Shown here piece after piece: positions 45,800-55,200 of a stretch of 64,000 nucleotides of DNA. Source of the stretch: Chitinophaga flava (GTDB lineage Bacteria; Bacteroidota; Bacteroidia; Chitinophagales; Chitinophagaceae). The stretch is from the NCBI RefSeq assembly GCF_003308995.1, contig NZ_QFFJ01000002.1, positions 2,604,001 through 2,668,000 on the forward strand. Direction: 5' to 3'. Numbering within the stretch: position 1 is the first letter of the stretch; the number at the start of each line of letters is the position of its first letter. A program made the translations under genes and the position numbers. Under the pieces are notes generated by a model. That model was not told where the DNA came from. It worked only from the letters and a program-made list of their open reading frames with translations, and searched no databases.

Positions 45800-48700
45800 A
45801 TGCAAGAGATAATTAAACTGATCCTCGAATTAGCAGACCAACAGGTGTATGTTTTCCTGGAAGATGGAAAACTCAAGATAGACGCGCCTGACGGTGTTAT
45901 ACTGGATACGGTTATCCCCAGGATAAAACTACATAAGGACGGCCTTATTGAGTACCTGTCCGGCAACAGGCATCAGACTGATGCCGCCATCGCGCGGGCG
46001 GTGGAGAGCGATTCCTATCCTTTGTCGTCTGCCCAGCGCCGTTTGTGGGTGCTGAGTCAGTTTGAAGAAGGTAGCACCGCATACAATATGCCGGGCGTGT
46101 TTGAATTTGCAGGTGCGCTGGATATTGAGGCGCTGTCGCGCTCCTTTGATACGCTGATAGCGCGTCATGAGAGCCTGCGCACGATCTTCCGGGAGGCTGC
46201 AGACGGAGAGGTAAGGCAACACATTTTAACAGCGGATGCACTGAACTTCCGTTTGCATGAATACGATTTCCGTGATGCTGGGGAAACGATGCTGCAGGCG
46301 GCCGTACGGGCAAGCCTTTCGCGCCCGTTCGATCTTTCAGCAGGCCCGTTGCTGCGTGCAGAACTGTGTCGCATAAACGAAGATAAATGGGTGTTTGTGT
46401 ATGTGATGCATCACATCATCAGCGATGGCTGGTCAATGGAAGTGCTGATCCGGGAGCTGCTGCAGCTGTATCATGCTTATGTGAAAGGGCAGGTCAACCC
46501 GTTATCACCCTTACGCATACACTATAAAGATTATGCGGTATGGCAGCAACAACAATTACAAAGCGAATCTCTTATTGAGCATAAAAGCTACTGGCTGCAG
46601 CAGCTGGGTGGTGAGCTGCCTGTGCTGGAACTGCCGGCAGACAAGCCTCGTCCTGCGATAAAGACTTACAACGGAGCCAGCATCAGCCGCACCATCTCAC
46701 CGGCTGTAACGGCGGGCTTGAAAGCCCTGTGCCTGTCGGCCGACAGTACGCTCTTCATGGGGCTGCTGGCAGCTGTGAAGGCATTGTTGTACCGCTACAC
46801 TGCTCAGGAAGATATAATCATCGGCAGCCCTGTGGCAGGCCGGGAGCACAGCGACCTGGAAGGTCAGATCGGTTTTTATGTAAATACCCTGGCGTTGAGA
46901 ACACAGTTCAGTGGTGCAGGTAGTTACCTGGACCTGTTATCGCGGGTAAGACAAACCACGCTGGACGCTTATCAACATCAATCCTATCCGTTTGATGAGC
47001 TGGTGGAGGAATTGCCACTGCACCGTGATATGAGCCGCAACGCCCTGTTCGACGTGATGGTGGTATTGCAGCATCAGTCCAGCGCCTCCCTGGTGGAGCA
47101 AGGTTTTGCCGGTCTGGAAGTGCGCGCCGGTGAAGGCACGCAACAAGGCAGTAAATTCGACCTGCAATTCAGTTTTCTGGAAGCCGGCGATCAGCTGCAA
47201 TTATACATCGCTTATAATACGGACATCTATCAACCTGCAACTATATCACGGCTGTCTGCTCACCTGGAACAGCTGCTGACAGCTATCATAGCTACGCCAT
47301 CGGCTGGTATTGGCGCTATCAACTACCTGAGCAGGGAGGAAAAAACGCTGCTGCTGGAAACGTTCAATGCCACAGAAGCGGCTTATGATATAGCCGTTAC
47401 CGTTATAGACCTGTTTGAAGAGCAGGTGTCGCTTACCCCCGATCATATCGGTCTGCTGTACGAAGGCCGCTCGCTGAGCTACAGCCAGATCAACGCCACG
47501 GCCAACCGCCTGGCCCACTATCTGCGGGATGTGTATGGTATAGGAGCAGATGACCTGGTGGGTATACAACTGGAACGTAATGAATGGCTGGTGATTGCGC
47601 TGCTGGGCGTGTTAAAATCAGGCGGGGCTTATGTTCCGATAGATCCGGCGTATCCGCAGGAACGTATCGAATATATTATTGCCGACAGCCGTTGCAAGGT
47701 AGTGCTGGATGACCGGGAGTTGCAGAAGTTTTTATTGCAGGAAGAAAAATACGATACAGAGAATCCAGGAGTATCCATCAACAGCGGGGACCTGGCTTAT
47801 ATCATCTACACATCGGGTTCCACCGGTCGTCCCAAGGGAGTGATGATCACGCACAGCAATGTGTCTGCTTTCATCGCCTGGTGCCGGGAGGAATTTGCTG
47901 GATCAGCATACGAAGTAGTGCTGGGCGTAACTTCCATCTGCTTTGACCTGTCTGTATTTGAAGTCTTCTTCACACTGACCAGCGGCAAACAACTGCGCAT
48001 ACTGGAAAGTGGTCTTGCTATATCTGGTTATCTGAACAGTAAGGAGCCTTTATTGGTAAATACTGTTCCGAGCGTAGTGGCACATCTGTTAAGTGAAGGG
48101 GCAGACCTGAGCCGTGTGAACGTGCTGAACATGGCCGGAGAGCCGATCCCGGCAAATGTGATCCGTCAGCTAGATTGTGAGCGCATGGAAGTACGGAACC
48201 TGTACGGACCTTCAGAAGATACCACGTATAGCACTATTTATCGCATTCATTCAGCCGATAATATATTGATCGGCCGTCCCATATCGAATACGAAGATTTA
48301 TATACTGGGAGATAATGATCACCTGCAGCCCGTGGGTGTAGTGGGAGAGATCTGTATCTCCGGTGCAGGCCTCGCCCGCGGGTATCTGAACCAGCCTGCA
48401 CTGACCGCAGAGAAATTTGTATCACATCCTTTTATTCCCGGAGAGCGGCTGTACCGCACCGGAGACCTAGGCCGGTGGCAGTCGGACGGCAACATCGTAT
48501 ACCTGGGCCGTAAAGACGACCAGGTGAAAGTACGCGGTTACCGCATAGAGCTGGGAGAGATAGAAACAGTGCTGCATCGTTACCCCGGTGTGGAAGCGGT
48601 GGTTGTAACAGCGAGGGCGCATGGAGACGGTGATAAGGTGTTGGTGGCCTATGTGGCCTGCAAAGAGCCGCTGGATAATGTTTCGCTGAGATCTTATCTG

Positions 48701-51700
48701 AAAAGCCAGCTTCCGGATTATATGGTGCCTGGTTATTTCGTACAGCTGTCAGCGTTACCCCTGCTGCCTAATGGCAAGATCAACAAGAAAGCATTGCCGG
48801 CGCCGGAAGCGGACCAGCTGAGCAGCGGCCGGGAATACGAAGCTCCGCGCAATGAGCTGGAATCCAGGCTGGCGGATATATGGAGCGAACTGCTGGGGCA
48901 GGAGCAGGTAAGTGTGAAAGATAATTTCTTTGAATTGGGCGGCCACAGTCTGAAAGCCACGCGCCTGTCGAGCCGTATCTACAAAGCATTTGAGGTGAAG
49001 GTTACTTTGAAGGAGCTATTCACGCACCCGGTGCTGGAGGACCTGGCCCGGCTGATCGCGGGGGCACAGAAGTCAGTGGCGATCAATATACCGGTTGTAC
49101 CAGAACAATCTTCTTATGTGTTATCATCTGCCCAGCGCCGTTTGTGGGTGCTGAGCCGGTTCGAAGGCGGCAGTGCGGCGTACAATATGCCTGGCGTATT
49201 CATGTTTGAAGGAACACTGAACACGGTGGCGCTGTCGCAATCCTTTGATATGTTGATAGCCCGTCATGAGAGCCTGCGCACAATATTCCGTGCAACTGCA
49301 GACGGAGATGTGAGGCAATATATTTTATCTGCACCGGCTTTTCGAGTAGCTATACATGATCTGCATGATGAAGCTGAAGCAGTTATCCAGAAGGCTGTGC
49401 AGGAGTGCGTTTTACGCCCGTTCGATCTGGAAGAAGGTCCGTTGCTGCGAGCAGAACTGTATCGCGTGAGCGAAGATAAGTGGGTGTTCGCATATGTGAT
49501 GCATCACATCATCAGCGACGGCTGGTCTATGGAAGTGTTGATAAAGGAATTGCTGGCGTTGTATCAGGCTATCACGGAAAGCCGGCCCCATTCATTGATG
49601 CCGCTGCGCATCCAGTACAAGGACTATGCGACATGGCAGCAGGAACAGCTAAGCAGCCCATCGCTGAATGGGCAAAGAAAATGGTGGCTGGAACATTTGT
49701 CAGGAGAGCTGCCGATACTGGAATTCCCGGCGGACCACCCAAGGCCCGCGGTCAAAACATATCAGGGCGGCGTAGTGAACGGAATTGTAAACGCTGCTAC
49801 TGTAGCAGGTTTCAAAGGATTGCTGCGCAGTCGTGAAGCTACCCTGTTTACGGGGCTGCTGGCATTGGTGAAAACATTATTATACCGTTATACCGGCCAG
49901 GAGGATATGATCATCGGTATGCCGGTGGCGGGCCGTGAGCATATTGACCTGGAAGAGCAGATAGGGTTTTATGTAAACACGCTGGCGCTGAGAACACAAT
50001 TCTCGGGTACGGAAAACTATTGCCAGGTGTTGGAAAAAATAAAAGAGCTTACACTGCAGGCGCAGGCGAATCAGTTTTATCCCTTTGATGAACTGGTGGA
50101 CCAGCTGGCACTTCAACGCGATATGAGCCGCCACCCGCTGTTTGATGTGATGGTGGTGGTACAGCAGGATGATGGCCACAGCAGCGCTTTGCAGCAGCTG
50201 AAAGATCTGAAGGTAAGTGCCTTCAATGATGAATCAGCCACATTCTGCAAGTTTGATCTGCTGTTTAATTTCATAGAACAGGGAGATTGTATAAAAACAA
50301 AGATCAGCTACAATAGCGGCATCTATTCCCGTAGTACCATCGAGCAGTTATCATTTCACCTGGAACAGTTGCTACAGGCCATTGTGCAACAACCATATCA
50401 ACCTGTTCAGCAGGTCGACTTCCTGAATGCTGACGAAAAACAATTGTTGTCAGTAACATTCAATGATACTGCGCGTATCTATCCCACCGGAAAAACAATA
50501 GTTGATCTCTTCGAAGCACAAGCTGCCAGAACACCCGACGCAATAGCATTGGTAAGCGGTAAGAAAACCTGCACCTACCGTGAGCTGCAGGAGATATCCA
50601 ACCAGTTGGCCAACTATTTACTGGTCAACCATCATATCAGCACGGAAGACCTGGTGGGAGTGAAGCTGCCGCGTAATGAATGGCTGGTGATCACCCTGCT
50701 GGCTGTATTAAAATCGGGCGCAGCTTATGTGCCTATAGATATGAATTACCCGGAAGAACGCATTGCCTATATAGAGTTGGACAGCAATTGCAAACTGACT
50801 ATCACGGATGCGTTCCTGCTTGAGTTCAGCAAACATATTTCTTCGGGAGAACGGCCGCAGGTGAAACTGCATCCCGGCAACCTGGCTTATGTGATCTATA
50901 CTTCAGGTTCCACAGGGAAGCCCAAGGGAGTAATGATCACACATAGCAGTGCCGTAACCTTGCTGCAATGGAGCGAGGAGGAATTCACGAATACGGATTT
51001 CGACATCATGTATGCCGTAACCTCCCATTGCTTCGACTTGTCAGTCTTTGAAATATTCTATCCCCTGAGTATCGGAAAAAAGATAAGGGTGGTGGAGAAC
51101 GGCGCCGCCATTGCTTCCTGGCTGCCAGAAGATAAAAAGGTGCTGATCAATACTGTGCCGGCAGTGGTGAATGAGCTTTACAACAATGCTGTGTTGTCAG
51201 ATCATATTGCCGGTATCAATATGGCCGGAGAACCCATTCCTGTAGCGTTGAGCAACGGTTTACTGAAGTACGGCATTCCGCTCAGGAACCTGTACGGCCC
51301 TTCTGAAGACACTACGTATAGCAGCTGTTACCGTATCGAAACACCGCAGGAGCAGTCTGTTTCCATTGGTAAGCCTATTGCCAACACACAGTTCTATATC
51401 CTGTCGTCCACGCTGGCGCTGCAACCTATGCTGGTGGCTGGCGAGATCTACATTTCCGGTGATGGTTTATCAAAAGGTTACCTGAACCGCAGTGAGCTCA
51501 CCGCTGAAAAATTTATTCCCAACCCATACCGTGAAGGCCAGCTGATGTACCGTACCGGAGACGTCGGCCGGTGGATGCCCGATGGGAATATCAGCTTTGC
51601 CGGCCGTAAAGATGACCAGGTGAAGGTTCGCGGTTACCGCATAGAACTGGGAGAGATAGAACATGCGCTGATGGCGTCACCGGCTGTTACTGATGCAGTG

Positions 51701-52210
51701 GTGCTGGCTAAAACGCAGGAAGGGGAAAGATATATAGTGGCTTACCTGAAAGGCACACAGATCAGCGTGGACGAGCTGAAGGCGCATCTCTCGCAGCGCC
51801 TGCCCCATTACATGCTCCCTGCCGCTTACGTGGTGCTGGACAAACTGCCGCTCACTCCCAACGGGAAAGTGGACAAGAAAGCGTTGTTGCAGCTGGAAGT
51901 GTTCAACGTCAGGACTACTGCGTACGTAGCGCCTGAAGGTGAAGTGGAAGAAAAACTGGCGCTCATCTGGCAGGAAGTGCTGAAGCTCGACAGCGTAGGG
52001 ACTACAGATAATTTCTTCGAGATAGGAGGGCAGAGCTTAAAGATGATCACCATGCTGAACCGTGTTAAGACGGAATTTGGTTTTGAGATAAAACTGGAGA
52101 TGTTTCTCGGCCAGCCAACTATCGCATCGGTGGCATTGCATATCGGGAATTTACAATCACTGAATAATACTGCCGGCCCGCGTGCCAATCAGCAGAAAAT
52201 AATCATTTGA
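45800..52210 (+). CDS. Two-module NRPS (C-A-PCP)x2 with docking domain
   Basis: 2136 aa. The N-terminal 50 residues (MQEIIKLILELADQQVYVFL) look like a TubC-type docking domain. The order is C5-A5-T5 (Ser1050) then C6-A6-T6 (Ser2079). Both C domains have HHIISDGWS. Pocket residues of A5 and A6 read D-L-F-N-N-A-L-T-Y-K, predicted Ala, although A6 is clearly diverged from A5 elsewhere (FDLSVFEIFYPLSIGKKIRV). C5-A5-T5 copies C3-A3-T3 of the previous gene (offset 6441 bp). C6 onwards is unique, with a different C domain (SRFEGGSAAYNMPGVFMFEG). It ends with a C-terminal tail (NNTAGPRANQQKIII) likely to meet the docking domain of the next protein, whose gene starts after 3 nt. Confidence 0.95.
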   Translation: MQEIIKLILELADQQVYVFLEDGKLKIDAPDGVILDTVIPRIKLHKDGLIEYLSGNRHQTDAAIARAVESDSYPLSSAQRRLWVLSQFEEGSTAYNMPGVFEFAGALDIEALSRSFDTLIARHESLRTIFREAADGEVRQHILTADALNFRLHEYDFRDAGETMLQAAVRASLSRPFDLSAGPLLRAELCRINEDKWVFVYVMHHIISDGWSMEVLIRELLQLYHAYVKGQVNPLSPLRIHYKDYAVWQQQQLQSESLIEHKSYWLQQLGGELPVLELPADKPRPAIKTYNGASISRTISPAVTAGLKALCLSADSTLFMGLLAAVKALLYRYTAQEDIIIGSPVAGREHSDLEGQIGFYVNTLALRTQFSGAGSYLDLLSRVRQTTLDAYQHQSYPFDELVEELPLHRDMSRNALFDVMVVLQHQSSASLVEQGFAGLEVRAGEGTQQGSKFDLQFSFLEAGDQLQLYIAYNTDIYQPATISRLSAHLEQLLTAIIATPSAGIGAINYLSREEKTLLLETFNATEAAYDIAVTVIDLFEEQVSLTPDHIGLLYEGRSLSYSQINATANRLAHYLRDVYGIGADDLVGIQLERNEWLVIALLGVLKSGGAYVPIDPAYPQERIEYIIADSRCKVVLDDRELQKFLLQEEKYDTENPGVSINSGDLAYIIYTSGSTGRPKGVMITHSNVSAFIAWCREEFAGSAYEVVLGVTSICFDLSVFEVFFTLTSGKQLRILESGLAISGYLNSKEPLLVNTVPSVVAHLLSEGADLSRVNVLNMAGEPIPANVIRQLDCERMEVRNLYGPSEDTTYSTIYRIHSADNILIGRPISNTKIYILGDNDHLQPVGVVGEICISGAGLARGYLNQPALTAEKFVSHPFIPGERLYRTGDLGRWQSDGNIVYLGRKDDQVKVRGYRIELGEIETVLHRYPGVEAVVVTARAHGDGDKVLVAYVACKEPLDNVSLRSYLKSQLPDYMVPGYFVQLSALPLLPNGKINKKALPAPEADQLSSGREYEAPRNELESRLADIWSELLGQEQVSVKDNFFELGGHSLKATRLSSRIYKAFEVKVTLKELFTHPVLEDLARLIAGAQKSVAINIPVVPEQSSYVLSSAQRRLWVLSRFEGGSAAYNMPGVFMFEGTLNTVALSQSFDMLIARHESLRTIFRATADGDVRQYILSAPAFRVAIHDLHDEAEAVIQKAVQECVLRPFDLEEGPLLRAELYRVSEDKWVFAYVMHHIISDGWSMEVLIKELLALYQAITESRPHSLMPLRIQYKDYATWQQEQLSSPSLNGQRKWWLEHLSGELPILEFPADHPRPAVKTYQGGVVNGIVNAATVAGFKGLLRSREATLFTGLLALVKTLLYRYTGQEDMIIGMPVAGREHIDLEEQIGFYVNTLALRTQFSGTENYCQVLEKIKELTLQAQANQFYPFDELVDQLALQRDMSRHPLFDVMVVVQQDDGHSSALQQLKDLKVSAFNDESATFCKFDLLFNFIEQGDCIKTKISYNSGIYSRSTIEQLSFHLEQLLQAIVQQPYQPVQQVDFLNADEKQLLSVTFNDTARIYPTGKTIVDLFEAQAARTPDAIALVSGKKTCTYRELQEISNQLANYLLVNHHISTEDLVGVKLPRNEWLVITLLAVLKSGAAYVPIDMNYPEERIAYIELDSNCKLTITDAFLLEFSKHISSGERPQVKLHPGNLAYVIYTSGSTGKPKGVMITHSSAVTLLQWSEEEFTNTDFDIMYAVTSHCFDLSVFEIFYPLSIGKKIRVVENGAAIASWLPEDKKVLINTVPAVVNELYNNAVLSDHIAGINMAGEPIPVALSNGLLKYGIPLRNLYGPSEDTTYSSCYRIETPQEQSVSIGKPIANTQFYILSSTLALQPMLVAGEIYISGDGLSKGYLNRSELTAEKFIPNPYREGQLMYRTGDVGRWMPDGNISFAGRKDDQVKVRGYRIELGEIEHALMASPAVTDAVVLAKTQEGERYIVAYLKGTQISVDELKAHLSQRLPHYMLPAAYVVLDKLPLTPNGKVDKKALLQLEVFNVRTTAYVAPEGEVEEKLALIWQEVLKLDSVGTTDNFFEIGGQSLKMITMLNRVKTEFGFEIKLEMFLGQPTIASVALHIGNLQSLNNTAGPRANQQKIII
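46006..49153 (+). repeat. Large direct repeat, second family copy (C5-A5-T5)
   Basis: Copy of 39565-42712 at offset 6441 bp. The constant offset holds at the start of C, at the start of A and at the PCP serine codon, so no indels separate the copies. Confidence 0.85.
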
Positions 52211-52213
52211 GCT

Positions 52214-55200
52214 ATGAAAACAGCATCCTTAGTGAAGCATATCAGAGAACAGGGTATTGATATGAGGTTATCCGGAGAGAACCTTGAACTGATCTTTGTT
52301 AATGAGACGGTTGACAATGCTGTCATCGAGCAGATAAAGGCGCATAAACAGGATATTGTGGCCTACCTGCGATCCATCATGTCTACCGCAAAGTGGGAGC
52401 AGATCCCGCAGGTAGCGGTGCAGGACATATATCCCGTTACTTCTTCGCAGTTGCGTTTCTGGATATTGTGCCAGATGGAAGACGTCAACAAGGCCTATAA
52501 TCTGCCGGCTGTGCTCAGGCTGGAGGGGGCTTTGGACGCAACTATGCTGCAGGCCACATTTGAACAGCTGATCGCCAGGCATGAGATCCTGAGAACGCAT
52601 TTCACCGCTACGGCAGATGGCGCTATCGGGCAGAAAGTGCTGGGTGCGCGTGATGCAGGTTTTGAGATGCAGATACGCGAGCTTCAGGATGATCAGCAGA
52701 TCGAAGATACGATTGCTACATTCATACAGGCGCCCTTTGAGCTGAAAGATACATTGTTGTTCAAAGCCCTGCTGCTCCGGAAGAACGAACAGGAACACTA
52801 CCTCTGCATCAATATTCATCATATCATCGCTGATGGCGGCTCCCTGGAAATATTGCTCACAGAGCTGATGCATATATACAATGCGCTGACTACGCCAACG
52901 CCTGTACGTTTGCCTGAGCTGCGTGTGCAGTTTAAGGACTATGCTGCATGGGTGAACAATAGGCAGCAGGCCGGCGATGACGCCGCGTATTGGTCGGAGA
53001 CTTTCTCCGGCGAGCTTCCGGTCATCAACCTGCCTACATACCAGCCACGTCCGGCACTCAAAACGTATAACGGGGCCGTATATACGCATTCCTGGGAACC
53101 ACAGCTGCTGAAACAGCTGAAAGAATTTTCACATGAAAACAAAGGCACTGTTTTCATGGCGCTGATGGCCGGCCTCAACGGCCTGTTGCACCGGTACACC
53201 GGGCAGACAGACATCATCCTGGGTACGCCCATATCCGGCAGGAGCCATGCTGACCTCCAGGGGCAGATAGGTTTATATATCAACACGCTGCCGGTACGTA
53301 TGCAGTTTGACGGCTCAAATTCTTTTTCAAATCTTTTCTCACTACAGAAAACAAACCTGGAAGCTGTATATGCCCATGCGGACTATCCCTTCGGAGATCT
53401 GGTGCATCAGCTTAACCTGACAAGGGATGTAAGCCGTTCGCCGTTGTTCGATGTGCTGGTGATCCACCAGCGGAAAAACGATGAGCAGCTGCCGGCAGGC
53501 ACAGGGTTTTCAGGTCTGACATGCTCCTTCTTCAATAACCGGAAAAGTACGGTCAGCAAGTATGATATTACATTCGCTTTCTTTGAGGATGAAAACCGGC
53601 TTACCTTATCCATAGAATATAATACAGACCTGTTTCTGGAAACATTCATCAGCGATCTGGCACGCAACGTGGAGCGCTTCATCAGGGAATGTCTTCATGA
53701 TCCGAAGCAGGAGATACAAAGGATCGCTTACCTGGATGAAGCACAGGTGCAGCAGTTGCTGCATGGCTTTAATAACACCAGTACAGCTTATGATACCACT
53801 GCAACGATCGTTTCGCAGTTCCGGACGCAGGTAAAACTGACGCCTGATAATACGGCTTTTGTTTGTGAAGACAGGCAGATCTCATACCGTGAGCTGGATG
53901 AACGTTCCACGCAACTCGCGCTGCACCTGCAATCGCTCGGCGCGGGGCCGGGCGCAGTGATCGGCGTATGCCTCGGCCGTTCCATAGAAATGATGACAGG
54001 CATACTTGCCATCTTCAAATGCGGGGCTGCATACCTGCCGGTAGATCCGTTCTATCCACTAGACCGTATTGATTATATTCTGCATCACAGCAGGGCCGCG
54101 CTGGTGCTTACCAACGACCAGACCAGCCCGATCATCGCCGCCGGACTCACTAACGTGAACATAGAGCACCCGGAAGCATGGCAGACGTCTGGAACCGCTG
54201 CGCTGCCAGTCGTAAACAGTGACACCGCCGCTTACGTGATCTATACCTCCGGATCTACCGGCAAGCCCAAAGGCGTACAGGTTTCGCATCGTAACCTCGT
54301 TAACTTTATGGAGGGTATGAACCAGCGGTTTGCAAAAACAAACGACGCGGCTGTATGGCTGGCCATGACGAGCATCAGTTTTGACATTTCCATACTCGAA
54401 CTGCTCTGGACGCTGACAAGGGGCGACAAGGTGGTGATACACCTCGAAAGGCCCGTTCCCGTTATGCCCAGGCCTGAAATGGATTTCAGCCTGTTCTACT
54501 TCCCTGCAGGTACATCATCTCCCGATAATAGGTACAGACTTCTGCTGGAAGGTGCGAAGTTCGCTGATCAGCACGGGTTCAAGGCCATTTGGGTACCTGA
54601 GCGGCACTTCCATCATTTCGGCGACCAGTTCCCGAATCCTTCTGTAGCCGCAGCGGCCGTGTCAACGATCACACAGAACATAAAGATCCGTTCAGGCAGT
54701 GTGGTATTGCCACTGCATGATCCTGTACGTGTAGCCGAAGAATGGTCTATGATCGACAACCTTTCCTCCGGCAGGGTGGAACTGTCTATCGCTTCCGGGT
54801 GGCATCCAAATGATTTTGTGCTGGCTCCCGGTGAATACCAGGACCGCCACCGATCTATGCGCGATAAGATCGTTACGCTGAAAGACCTCTGGGAAGGTAA
54901 ATCGCTGACCCGTAAAAACGGTGTCGGTAAAGACTTTGAGTTCACCATCCACCCGCGGCCCGTTCAAAGCAGGCTACCCTTATGGATTACAGCGGCAGGC
55001 AGCATTGATACTTTCAAATATGCCGGATCCATCGGCGCAAATATATTGACGCACCTGCTGGGACAGAGTATCGAAGAGCTGGGCGAAAAAGTGAAGATAT
55101 ACCGGCAGACGCTCCTGGAGCACGGTTTTGATCCGCAGCAGGGCAAAGTGGCGCTGATGGTGCATTCCTTTGTGAATAATAACCCGGAACTGGTACGGAA

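Noticed and set aside
34701..49153. CRISPR array or transposon as the cause of the long repeats
   Set aside because: The repeats are kilobase-long coding modules in frame. No short spaced repeats, transposase or terminal inverted repeats are present.
33750..49318. Many minus-strand and shifted frames of 60-130 codons inside the NRPS genes
   Set aside because: They occur at the same relative position in each repeated module and lie opposite strong coding sequence. They are shadows of the NRPS frames.
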